Part shown: positions 38,096 to 48,823 of the stretch, one piece after another
How the letters are laid out: the number at the start of each line of letters is the position of its first letter
Position numbering within the stretch: position 1 is the stretch's first letter
NCBI RefSeq assembly: GCF_031755915.1
Contig: NC_083389.1
Span: 14,873,001-14,937,000 of the forward strand
From: Ziziphus jujuba
Lineage: Eukaryota; Streptophyta; Magnoliopsida; Rosales; Rhamnaceae
DNA: 64,000 bases
Direction of reading: 5' to 3'
Notes under the pieces: generated by a model
Told to the model about the DNA's origin: nothing
Database searches by the model: none
What the model saw: only the letters and a program-made list of their open reading frames with translations
Translations under genes and position numbers: made by a program

Positions 38096-38544
38096 GGTTG
38101 TAGTTCATACCCTACTCCAGATAATATGGTTGTATGTAATAGTTATATCCTACATATTCTTTTCTGTTTTTGTAATTTTCATGTCTCTTCATAAGGAAAT
38201 TTTAAGTAATCAACTTGAAGCTGTGCCTTTTCGATGAATGTTTTCTTGTTACTTTTTCTGCCTTTTATGTAAAGCACTTCACACGGTACTGACTTAAACA
38301 TTCAGGATCTGTTTTGTTGTTACAGAATGTATTTATGTATATGAGGACGAAAGGGTTCAAATACTAACTCATCTCCATGTCATGGTCTGTTGTCCTTATC
38401 ATCTTTAGCTTATTCTTAAGTGGTCCAAAGGGTGACTGATAGTGAATTTGGCGACTCCTCTGTGTGTACCTATCTCCATCCCTCCCATACTTGTTCAATG
38501 GGTTAAGCATTTTGCAAATTTAGATTATTTCACTTGCAAATTTA

Positions 38545-40210
38545 GATAATTACCAAAACCCCTATGGGTATCACATTTTACCAATTTTTTGGCCCCATGA
38601 ATCCCCTAATGTGTGTTAAATGCAACAACATGCAAAATATACATTTTTCAATAATTCCAAAGAAAAAAAACCCCAAAAGTTCTGAAAAAGTTCTCAAATT
38701 GGCACAAAAATTTGATTACCGTAGGGCATTCGGTCATTACCGATAAAATCTATAGTAATCAATTTGTAGTTGCTTAAAATATTACCGTAGGTTTCATTGG
38801 TAATTACTGAAACTTCTATGGTAATCACATTTTACCAATTTTTTGGCCTTCACAAGTCCCCTAATGTGTGTTAAATGCAAAAACATGCAAAATATACATT
38901 CTTCAATGATCCTAAAGAGAAAAAAACCCCAAAAATTCTGAAAAAGTTATCAAATTGGCACTTACCGTAGGACATTCAGTAATTACCGATAAAACCTACG
39001 GTAATCAATTTGTAGTTACTGAAAAAATTACCGTAGGTTTCATCAGTAATTACCGAAATTCCTATGTTAATCACATTTTACCCATTTTTTGGCCTGCACA
39101 AGTCCCCTAATGTGTGTTAAATGCAACAACATTTAAAATATACATTCTTTAATGATCATAAAGAGAAAAAACCCCAAAAGTTCTGAAAATTTTATCAAAT
39201 TGGCACAAAAATTTGATTACCATAAGGCCTTTGGTAATCACCGATGAAATCTACAGTAATCAATTTGTAGTTGCTCGAAAAATTACCGTAGGTTTCATTG
39301 GTAATTACTGAAACTTCTATGATAATCACATTTTACCAATTTTTTGGCCTCCACAAGTCCCCTAGTGTGTGTTAAATGCAAAAACATGCAAAATATACAT
39401 TCTTCAATGATCCTAAAGAGAAAAAACCCCAAAAAGTCTGAAAAAGTTATCAAATTGGCACAAAAATTCGATTATTGTAGGGCCTTCGGTAATTACCGAT
39501 GAAATCTACAGTAATCAATTTGTAGTTGCTGGAAAAATTACCGTAGGTTCGGTAGTTACTAAAACCCCCATGGTAATCGCATTTTATCAATTTTTTTGCC
39601 CCCATAAGTCCCTTAATGTGTGTTAAATGCAACAACATGCAAAATATACATTCTTCAATGATCCTAAAGAGAAAAAACCTCAAAAGTTCTAAAAGAGTTC
39701 TTAAATTGGCACAAAAATTTGATTACCGTAGGGCCTTCGGTAATTACCGATAAAACCTACGGTAATCAATTTGTTGTTGCTGAAAAAATTACCGTAGGTT
39801 TCATCAGTAATTACTGAAACCCCTATGGTAATCACATTTTATCAATTTTTTGGCCCCCACAAGTCCCCTAATGTGTGTTAAATGCAACAACATGCACAAT
39901 ATACATTCTTTAATGATCCTAAAAGGAAAAAAACCCCAAAAGTTCTGAAAAAGTTCTCAAATTGGAACAAAAATTTTATTACCGTAGGGCCTTCGATAAT
40001 TACCGATGAAAGCTATAGTAATCAATTTGTAGTTGCTGAAAAAATTATCGTAGGTTTTATCGGTAATTACTGAAACCCCTATGATAATCACATTTTACCA
40101 ATTTTTTTGCCCTCACAAGTCCCCTAATGTATGTTAAATGCAACAACATGCACAATATACGTTCTTCAATGATCCTAAAGAGAAAAAATCCCAAAAATGG
40201 TCAAATTCAG
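38545..40210 (+). repeat. ~254-bp tandem repeat array (about 6.5 units)
   Basis: The landmark GTGTGTTAAATGCAA recurs at 38611, 38866, 39112, 39367, 39618, 39873 and (as GTATGTTAAATGCAA) 40129, giving periods of 246-256 bp. Each unit holds ATTACCGTAGG, CGGTAATTACCGAT and CCTACGGTAATC, which are inverted copies of one another, so each unit can fold. Units differ by scattered substitutions. Apparent ORFs across it are by-products. Confidence 0.95.
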
Positions 40211-40740
40211 TAATTACCGATGGAACTATCAATAATTTTTCCAGCAAACATTAGAACTCCTAATATGGATTACCGATGACCTGTCGGTAATTAACTTTGG
40301 GTGAAATTTTCTAAGTTTTTCCAAACTTTTTTGTGGATTGTATTGTTGAGGATCATTAATAAAGCTATATTTTGCATATTCTTAGTGGAAACACACATTA
40401 TTGAAGTTGTCGGATTGAATTGTGATGATTTGCTTTGAAAATACATGACAAATTGAAATTATGGATAAGGTATCAGTAATTACCGATGTAACCATCGGCT
40501 TTGGTAATTACCCATGCACCATCAGTAATCAACTTTATTTGGAATTTTTCCACTTTTTCTAGTCTTTTTGTAGATTATTTTGTTGAGGATCATTAATAAA
40601 GTTAGATTTAGCATGTTATTGGTGGAAACATACATCATCGAAGTTGTCGGATAAACAATTGTAAATTACCGATGGTGTATCAGTAATTACTGAAGGAAAC
40701 TGTTAGTAATTTTTTCAGCAAGCACATAGGCTCATACATA
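40211..40740 (-). repeat. Inverted, diverged units of the same repeat
   Basis: Two ~250-bp units marked by GAGGATCATTAATAAAG (40350 and 40585 regions) and AAACACACATTATTG / AAACATACATCATCG. They match the complement of the array unit (AGGATCATTGAAGAATGTATATTTTGCAT region ... AACACACATTAGG). The same ATTACCGATG motif occurs throughout. The array therefore flips orientation near 40,220. Confidence 0.75.
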
Positions 40741-41074
40741 ATAGTTCTTGCCATACTATTATTTATTTATTTTATTTTTTTTTTTGGTTGACAGCAAACC
40801 ATCAAATATACCATATATATTGAAAAGGCTAAAATATAAATATAAATATTTAGACAAACATATGTATATAGGATATAAATGTAAATACTACCAACAACAC
40901 AGTGGCCAAAAAAATATTTAATGATGACATACTCATTGATTCCAAATTAAGAGAAGCATAACAAAAACACCTTGGAAACATTAACAAATTTTGAATATAA
41001 TTTTATATCATACAAGATAGATGTAGTATGCAAATAGAAAAAATTACAAATTGTTTGTGAACTAATCTCGAGAT

Positions 41075-41373
41075 CAAAAATGACTTGCAAACAGGTAGTG
41101 GATAAAGAAATAAGCTGCCTGAAGAACACCAAATGCAGCTAGCTAGCTCAGAGAGAAGGACTGAAGTAACTTGGCAACATAGCTAGACATCCAGGTTACA
41201 TTACTAAGATTTTTCAGTTGCCTGGCCATGCCCACTCTAGAACAACAAACCAAGCCAAGGTATCCCATGCTAATATCTCACTTAAGCAATCATCCCAATC
41301 AAGGACTCCTAACAAAAGGATTATAGATAAACCAATCATTGCAGCTACAACTATTGCTACACCAAGAGCTTCT
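41075..41373 (-). pseudogene. Plastid dicarboxylate translocator (DiT-type) pseudogene fragment
   Basis: DiT proteins are chloroplast envelope 2-oxoglutarate/malate (or glutamate/malate) exchangers. After an AG acceptor (41374-41376) the minus strand reads EALGVAIVVAAMIGLSIILL, then GVLDWDDCLSE and AWDTLAWFVVL, strongly like the DiT transmembrane region. A two-base insertion near 41238 shifts the frame. In the next frame similarity resumes (GMARQLKNLSNVTWMSSYVA, SFSLS). There TGGCCA has become TAGCTA, giving a stop in place of Trp, followed by AAFGVLQAAYFFIHYLFAS. Similarity then ends. This is a clear non-functional fragment inside the Mutator-like element. Confidence 0.85.
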
Positions 41374-41673
41374 CTGCAAGCATACCAAAAATACATGGTA
41401 AATCAGAAATATAAGAAAAATGATGTATATTCTCAACAAATCGCATACATATTATGTATGACACAATAGAAATTGTGCAAATACATTATCGAGTGCAAGT
41501 AGTTGACTTCCATTCAATTTATGGTCATTTTAGCAGGCATGACATGGTGGAACCTAGTACAGAAGATAGTGGCAATTTCAGTTGCAAGTTTTACAATGCA
41601 GAGAATTTTAGATAGCTAAAGAGAGAATACTCTAGAAATTTGGGTGCTTTAGTTGAATAAGAGATAAGTGATG

Positions 41674-41891
41674 CCCATATATCAATCTTCATAAACACTA
41701 AGATCCTGGAAACAAAACATCCTGGAAATGAAGATCCTTATACAAAATAATTTTAGAATTTGGTGGGAACTAAATTGTCTTTCCCATATATCAATCTTCA
41801 TAAACACTAAGATCCTGGAAACAAAACATCCTGGAAATGAAGATCCTTATACAAAATAATTTTAGAATTTAGTGGGAACTAAATTGTCTTT
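41674..41891. repeat. 109-bp tandem duplication
   Basis: CCCATATATCAATCTTCATA begins at 41674 and 41783. The two 109-bp units differ at essentially one base (TTGGTGGG against TTAGTGGG), so this is a recent duplication inside the Mutator-like element. Confidence 0.95.
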
Positions 41892-41991
41892 CCCATCCAA
41901 TGGAAATTATTTCTATTGATTTATTACTGATGAACCACTATTGCCCTCATGGTTCCATGGACTACTATTGATTTGTGCAGAAGGACTCTAC

Positions 41992-42106
41992 CTGATGATT
42001 TCAACATGCTCAATTGCACCACAATAAGTGAAAAAATCATAAACATCCTTTTCTATTGCTTTTGGAGATAAGCTTGTAACTTCTGCAGATAACCACCCGG
42101 GTACAT
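41992..42106 (-). pseudogene. BPA1-like RRM protein, first-exon fragment
   Basis: BPA1 and its relatives are plant RRM proteins that bind the lipid-transfer protein ACD11. From the ATG at 42106 the minus strand reads MYPGGY, the family's typical start. A one-base loss then shifts the frame, and the next frame continues AEVTSLSPKAIEKDVYDFF then CGAIEHVEIIR, the first half of the RRM, up to a GT donor at 41991. The second half (RNP1, usually beginning SGEYACTAYVTF) was not found downstream. The frameshift four codons from the RNP2 strand and the missing exons make it a dead fragment. Confidence 0.85.
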
Positions 42107-42923
42107 TGCTTTTTAAGACTTACAAAAAGTGGAATTGAGTGAACCAGAGAAAAGGGATTTAAAATAATAGGAAAAAGTACAACCAAAAGCCAGATTATAT
42201 AATTATATATAGCAAAATGTATCATAAATTTAATGTTAACATTTCATGGTAACAAACAAGGGCATTGTTTAATCCTTTATCTTGAATGAAGAAGACCATG
42301 TTTTGGATGAAGAAAGAAAAGGGATAAGGGAAATGTTAGAAGTTGATGAAAGACGTATCATATAATTTGGATGACCTTGCTTTGTGTGACAATGCTCATG
42401 TTAATTTCAGCCAGTTCAGTGACCACTTGTAAGGCTCATATGTAGCATCTTTATTCAAAGTCTTAATAATCAAACCCTCACAACTGTAAACTACGATTAA
42501 TTAAGATTATAAATAGTACAATAAATCAATGATAAAGTCTGTGGGAAAAAAATAATAATTATACACTAAGATGCAACTAGCAGTGAAAAATTAATTACAA
42601 ATATTCTAGACTAAATGTAATTCAGAGAAGCTAATACAAACAACATAAATTCGTCTGTGGTTCTCATCATTGGTGAAAAGAACTTCTACACAATTAGCAT
42701 CACTTATGCCATCCAAATGCAGGATTAACATATTTACATAATTAAAATTGTTTCATCCAGTACATCATGTTTGGAATATCCCTTTTTTTTTTTTTTTCCT
42801 CCAATGCTCTAGGCCTAACCACCTGGACTTGGGGGTAAAAAGAAGAGGTCATTGCTATTTGGGTTGTCATCAAGGGGACTAGAATAACTAATTTACTAAA
42901 AGCTAAAAAGTGAATACCTTGCA

Positions 42924-43040
42924 TCAATAGCAGCATCAAGAAACTTCTATATTTCATCAATATCATTCGATGTTATTGCTGTAGCAAACTGAAAATATCC
43001 AGCTTCTTCCTCAAAGACTCATAAAGACACTGCACAATGC
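42924..43040 (-). pseudogene. Exon-like fragment, unidentified
   Basis: One frame reads VFEEEAGYFQFATAITSNDI then DEI, a TAG where Gln or Glu might stand, then KFLDAAIDAR up to a GT donor (GTATTC). The other frame reads LYESLRKKLDIFSLLQQ before stopping. It looks like a captured exon because of composition and splice-like edges. I do not recognise the gene. Confidence 0.35.
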
Positions 43041-43660
43041 AAAAGATGCACCAGTTAGAATGCATCAAGTTTCACTAATTTTAGAATGCTATACAAACCC
43101 AGCAGACTAATACAATCAGCATATAATTAGCAAATAAATATTCAAAAACATGCAATCCACAATGAGAAAATTAAATAAAATAGCTTATGCTGGTACGTAG
43201 TTCTTGCAATCAATAATTTTTACTACAAATGTCCTATAGCTATGTTAATATTGATACTGAAGTAAAATAAGTGAACTTGTACGATACATTGATTGCCTTA
43301 CATCTCGTTTCCAGCTGATTTGTCTACATGGCATGCTTTGGCCAATGTACATTTGGAATAGGAGTTCTAGTAGGTCTATAACGATTTGGAGTCGCTAGTT
43401 ATGCACATAATATATGTTCATGTATGGGATGGGACATATATATATATATATATTAGAAGCAATATAATATATGGATTTAGATATTCATTAACCCTATTTA
43501 GATATTACAAAGCCCCAGTCTCTTCAAGATCTGTTCAATGCTAAATATATATATATATATATATATGACCTTTATAAAAGTATGTATAATATGTTCTTAA
43601 ATTCAGAAGATATTTTATCGTGAAAAGAGGTTTGATCAAGAACGGCACTGTAGATGACAG

Positions 43661-43703
<43 letters not shown>

Positions 43704-43969
43704 GAAGATACTAGAGGAGTGATCTGAAATAATTCTACTACATTCTAATCAAAGAGAGTTCTGTTTACATTTTAAAACATAAAGATTGAATAATTTATGC
43801 ACAATTCATGTTGGTAGAGGCATGAGCATCATGTATGTGTATTTATGCCTCCATTTATGTAATACAATATATAAGTATGAGATGGAAATGTAAATCCAGC
43901 TGACAAGTTGAATTTGTTTTAACACAATAGATAGTTAATTTGAAATACATACATCATCAACAAGCAATC

Positions 43970-44059
43970 CCTTGACAAAATGGCACCATAGATGTTGGTA
44001 ATCAAAATTGTCAATAAAAATTATTAGAACCTCTGGGGAGTAGACGTCAATGTAGCAAT
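43970..44059 (-). pseudogene. Exon-like fragment, unidentified
   Basis: Between CTCATTTGTAG and a GTATGT donor the minus strand is open: DCYIDVYSPEVLIIFIDN then FDYQHLWCHFVKGLLVDD. A nearby 41-bp piece (44447-44487, PAKPGDQTYEFIL) is also bracketed by CAG and GT. The phases of the two do not join into one frame, so they may come from different genes or be damaged. Confidence 0.35.
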
Positions 44060-45179
44060 CCTACAAATGAGAAATTCTGTAGGCAGAGATTCAAGATTCA
44101 ATCAAAATAAGAAATGACATGCCCATGGAAAAAATATCCATGTCTATCATGCATACCAGGACCTTAACTCTAAAAGACACTTTGGTACATAAAGCCATAG
44201 TAAAAGGAAGGAAGCGAACAAAAAAGAAATTCTATCTTCCAATAACAGCATAGGACCTTCATCTGTCCCAACTCAATACAGCTTCCACTACTGTGTTCCA
44301 GTGAACCCAATAATATACCTTATAGGTCCACCAATCAACTAGGCTTTAAAGAATAGATGGTGATCTGTAGAACTATTATTTATCACAAAGTACAACACCA
44401 ACCACATAAAAGCAATTAATGAGGCAATCTAGTTGAACAAGCATACCTTAAAATGAACTCATAGGTCTGATCCCCTGGCTTTGCAGGCTGATTAAGATCA
44501 TAAAAAACAACATTAAGAAAAAAATTTTCCAAAACTAAAACCATGTTTAACTAATCTAACTTTTGTTTAGACACTGAAGAAAATCCTTAGTGAAAAACCT
44601 TGTTTTAGACCAAAATTTAATATAATTAACTAAAAAAAATCAATATCTTTTGCTCAAAAATGCGAATTTGATATTTTAAAAAATTAACTTCTCGCCTCCC
44701 TTTTCCAAGATTTTCTCAGCGGCCAACAAAATTCTATAAATCAACAACGACAATAAAAAAAAAAAAAAAAAAAGGATGGAAAAATTACTCACAGTTGGTA
44801 GGATTAGGCCCTCTTGAATACTTCACCTAAAAATTTATCATAAAAACATATATAGTCAAGAATTCAGAAAACTTGACAAAACTTAACTGCTAAAGTTTTG
44901 CATTTTTAAAACAAATTTTCACTTTTTTTTTTTTTCTCTCCCTACTCAAAGCAAGAAAAGCAATAAAATTAAGAGAAAAAGATTAAAAGTATAGCAGAAT
45001 TGACTCTAACCATGGATGATTCCTCCAGCTGTGGCTTCCAAAATAAACTTCCATTTGGCAAGTCTCTATGACAAAAACCAAGCTAGGGTTCCAATGATAG
45101 GATTCTAATTGTATTTTTCCATTTTGAAGATTTCTTGAAAAACCCAAGAAAGACCACACCATTAAAAGCATACCCAGAA

Positions 45180-45359
45180 GAGGAGGAGGAGGAAGGACCA
45201 AAGAGTTTGCTGTAGATCTACTTGCCAATTAGGTCGACGTCGATGAAGGGACTCCAAGGCCAAAATCGAGAAAGGCATGGCTGGGCTAATTGCTGAACCT
45301 AGGATGCTTCCTCCACTCATCTCTCCTCCTGAAGAACTCTCTGGTAGCTGCTTCGCCAT
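45180..45359 (-). pseudogene. Gene-start fragment next to the right TIR, unidentified
   Basis: An ATG at 45359, about 65 bp inside the right TIR, opens MAKQLPESSSGGEMSGGSIL, then SAISPAMPFSILALESLHRR and a hydrophobic LWSFLLLLFW before a possible GTATGC donor. The less AT-rich composition suggests a captured first exon. It matches no family I can name, and a functional short gene cannot be excluded. Confidence 0.4.
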
Positions 45360-45424
45360 TCTCTCATTTTCCCTTTTCTCTTTTCGTTGGGCGTTTCATG
45401 TGTATTTTCCTTTTGATATTTGAA

Positions 45425-45535
45425 AAGGATAGTTTAGGAATATTAAAAAATAAAAGGGTAAAACAAAAAACCTTGAAAGGAGAGGGGTATATTTCATTAA
45501 AGGCTTTCAAATAGGGGTATCGGGCAAAATTCCCT
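45425..45535 (-). repeat. Right terminal inverted repeat of the Mutator-like element
   Basis: Complementary to 35536-35650. It ends GGGCAAAATTCCCT at 45535 and is followed directly by the TTATTTCAA target duplication. Confidence 0.88.
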
Positions 45536-45825
45536 TTATTTCAACTATTTTATTTGTTTTTGTTTTGTTTTGGATCTTTTTATTTATTTTTTTTTTTTCT
45601 TTTAGAGCTTTGAATCTATGATAAGGAAGAAAAAAAGAAGTTTTAATTATCCTTTTTTTTTTTAAGTAAATTACCGATTGTATATAAAAAAAATAATATG
45701 AAAATTAAATGTACATTCTTATTTTCAATGAAGATATGCATTTCAATTTATTGCTTTATTGGATCCAAATTTCATACATGACTGGAAACAAAGAAAAAAC
45801 TCTATAGATCACATATATATATATA

Positions 45826-46006
45826 GAAACAGTCTTACATGCGGAAAATTTTCAACAAATTTTGTCCTAAATAGTTAAGAAAATGATGATTTTTTAAGAA
45901 ATTTTTGTCTATCACAAATATATTGATGACTATTTTAGAAAGTAAGCATCGTATTTTCCATTGTCTTGGACAAAATTCATCTGAGATTTCTCACATGTGA
46001 GACACA
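45826..46006. mobile_element. MITE-like hairpin element
   Basis: The left arm GTCTTACATGCGGAAAATTT and AACAAATTTTGTCC pairs with the complement of the right arm (GGACAAAATTCATCTGAGAT, TTCTCACATGTGAGAC). It lies 300 bp outside the Mutator-like element and has no coding sequence. Confidence 0.65.
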
Positions 46007-46155
46007 TTATATTTTTTGTTCTTCAAATGCAAAAGAGGCACACTGATATATTTTAACAACCTTTTTTTATTTTCTAGCTAGCAACAAACTGATAGCAGTT
46101 TTTTTTTTTTTTTTTTCTTTGGTAATAAAATTAATAGTAGTTTTGTTAAAGGTTT

Positions 46156-46482
46156 GCTGAACTTATAGCTATTATTGAAGCAATTTGTTTTTGTGTAGAG
46201 GCTGGTTTCCTTCATGGTGAAATTGTTAGTGATTGTCTCATTGCGATGCATGCTGTGAATTCTGTTACCAAAGTCCAACACCTAGACCCTAACTGTTTTC
46301 GACCTATTCAGGTTTAACATGCTCTTTTCAACCAAGGGAGACAAATAATGTTGTTCACTGTATTGCCAAATATGCAGCAGGTTTAGTTCACCATGAATCT
46401 CTGCTTGAAGTTGGCCCACAATGGCTCTCTGTTCTACTTGGGCTGATTGTTGTACCCTTGTTTCTAAATTATTATATGGTTC
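46156..46482 (+). pseudogene. RNase-H-like (RVT_3) retroelement remnant
   Basis: One frame reads AELIAIIEAICFCVEAGFL, then EIVSDCLIAMHAVN, and stops at a TAA just after PIQV. A second frame then continues CSFQPRETNNVVHCIAKYAA and PQWLSVLL. This is the order of the plant RNase-H-like domain found at the end of LINE polyproteins and in orphan RVT_3 genes: the Glu and Asp (SDCL) region, then the R-E-x-N-x-V-A-H-like segment. An A-rich stretch (46491-46528) follows, as at a LINE tail. The part upstream of AELIA is missing, so it is a 5'-truncated, frameshifted remnant. Confidence 0.75.
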
Positions 46483-46902
46483 TACTATTTCCAAAAAAAG
46501 AAAAAAAGAAAAAAAAAGAAAAAAGAAAGATGGAGGGGCTTTAGTCTGCAAGGCCGGGGATCACCATTTCAGTAATGGGCTTAGTATCCGGCTTCTTGGT
46601 CAAATCTAGTGATAGGTATGAGAGGTAATGGAGAAAGCCCAATCCCTTTTGGTAATCATATGTAACACACACAATTAAGGAAATTGTATACACCCACTTT
46701 CAATCATTTCAAATCATCTTAAGCTCTCTTAATTTGTCATATTTTCTTGCCTAATCTTCTTTTATGAAAAAACATCGCTGATCTTCTTTTAAAATCTCTA
46801 AATTGTTTCCTAGAAAGCAGATGAAAAAGACCTGGATAAAACTTTATACTAATGGCTGCTTCAAAGCAAATTCTATTAGTTGCATGGGAAGATAGGAAGC
46901 AA

Positions 46903-46940
<38 letters not shown>

Positions 46941-48483
46941 CTTGATACAAGAAATAGGGCTTACTCATAAGTGTACTTTTGTTATAAACTTATAATTTAC
47001 ATGGTAGCTTGCCTATAAAAAGATTGGAAATTTTCTTTTATTATTATTATTATTATTTTTTATTTTGGATAGGGGATAAAAATCCTTGCCATCTACCAAT
47101 ATTTACCGTTAGAAGTGTCGAATGCACAACAAGGCCCATTGAGCTGTTGATCTATTCATGTTCGTGTTGTGTTATGCCGTTTATTAGACATTGTTGTGCT
47201 TGTATCATGTCTATACCGGTTTGATTTGTATTACAACCCAACTTACTTTTAAAGTATGTCCACTATTTCCAAAGAACTTATAAAAATTGAAGTTGTAATG
47301 AATTCTTTTTTAGCCTTTGCTTGGGTCAAATTAAAATGGGATGGGCCATGACATCCTCTCGTTTTAGTTAGCAACATAGTATACATTTCTAGATGGGTTC
47401 CTCCGCAAAATGTCAATTTTGTTGTAAACGAGCAATGACTTTATAAAGTCTTTTTTTTTTTCTTTTTTTTTTTTGGGTTAAATTTTTTTTTTTTTCTCTA
47501 TCTTTGACCTCCTTTTTGTCAACAAATAACTAAATCACTATTATCATCAATAGAAAGATCACCGACAATTTGAGACCAAACGCTAGGCTCTAACAAGTAG
47601 GCGACAATCCTTTGGTCATAACTAGTTAGAGGGCTTTTGTAATAAAAAGAAGAAAATAAAAAGTAAACAACATCTTAATATTATGATTTGGAGTTAGAAT
47701 TATATAAAACAAAAATAAAAACGAATTACATACTTGAATCTATAGAAAACATTTACAACTTGTATACATTTTTCGCTTTTTTTTTTTTTTAAGTTACATT
47801 TAATTTTCTTTACAATTTTTTCAAAAGTAAAAAATGGAAATTAAATACTTCATCTATTGTTTTTCCTTTTTCCCTTACTTTTCTGCTATCCAAACATCCC
47901 CAGGAAGTAAAATAAAAAAAATAAAAAGGAAAAATAATATATATATATATATATATATATTTTTTTTCTTTAGAGTTTTATCGTTCATTGAACGTTAGAA
48001 GTGGGTGCATATAGTTTTCTTTTCGGGTGCATTTAGACTCACTGCACCGCCATTGCTGACCCATATGCAAAGGAAGCACAATCCAATGCCCCAATAAAAA
48101 GAAAAAGTTTCCAATTGACTAATTATGATAGTCATATACAATAATTTTAAGATTGTGGGGTTATAGATACTAATCATGATTATTTCATATTGAACACTTT
48201 CATTCATTCTTAAGCAAATTTCTAGAGTTTGTCAAATTAATTGGAAAATCTTATCCAGAAACATGAATTCCAATAATGGGTATTAACAAATTTGGGGACC
48301 CAGTTCAACTTTTCTTCTTAATACCTAAAATCGATTCACTTTTTGAGTTTTGTCAAACTCAATTCATTGATAAATTACAAAGTTAGCAAAGATGAAATTG
48401 AATAAGCAACTAGAAAAAAGATTTACCTAAACAAAATCAGTACATGGACTAAAATCCTTTTTTTTTTAATTTTTTTTAGCAAG

Positions 48484-48514
<31 letters not shown>

Positions 48515-48792
48515 TTAGAAAACACTAAGAACTATCCAATGCTCCCACATTACAAATTTGATTCTCTCTGGGGCCCAACATGTTTCTTCAATGAAAATCA
48601 CTCTTCTAATAGAAGAATATAATCTCATTGACCTCTCCATCCATATAATTGCCAAGACACCTCAATTTTCAAAAGTGGTCAATTTTTTCCATTTTTCTCC
48701 CTAAGAAAAGTAAAATAAACGACGTATGGATGTTGCGGAAGGTAGGTTAGGCAAGGTGGTGAAAGAAAAGGAAATGTTCTAATTTCCAGCCC

Positions 48793-48823
<31 letters not shown>

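Larger units (their letters stand above)
35536..45535. mobile_element. Pack-MULE-type Mutator-like transposon carrying gene fragments (10,000 bp)
   Basis: A perfect 9-bp target duplication TTATTTCAA flanks it (35527-35535 and 45536-45544), the size made by Mutator-like elements. The left end begins GGGGAATTTTGCCC and the right end, read inward, AGGGAATTTTGCCC. The inverted similarity continues for roughly 110 bp each side, including shared ATATACCC and TTTTTTGTTTTACCC blocks. No MURA-like transposase was seen. Inside are degraded exons of LTO1, a dicarboxylate translocator and a BPA1-type RRM protein, an unidentified membrane-protein exon near the left end, other exon-like segments, a ~254-bp repeat array and a TRIM-like insertion. 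Captured host gene pieces without a transposase are the definition of Pack-MULEs. Boundaries are very well supported; the capture mechanism is inferred. Confidence 0.92.

Noticed and set aside
38545..40210. Regular repeats as a CRISPR array
   Set aside because: Units are ~254 bp, contiguous and without distinct spacers, in a plant nuclear context.
38545..40740. CACTA/En-Spm element
   Set aside because: The motifs are reminiscent, but I found no CACTA...TAGTG ends with a 3-bp duplication around it.
47391..47460. Possible fifth MITE-like arm (CCTCCGCAAAATGTCAATTTTG)
   Set aside because: No matching opposite arm was found nearby.
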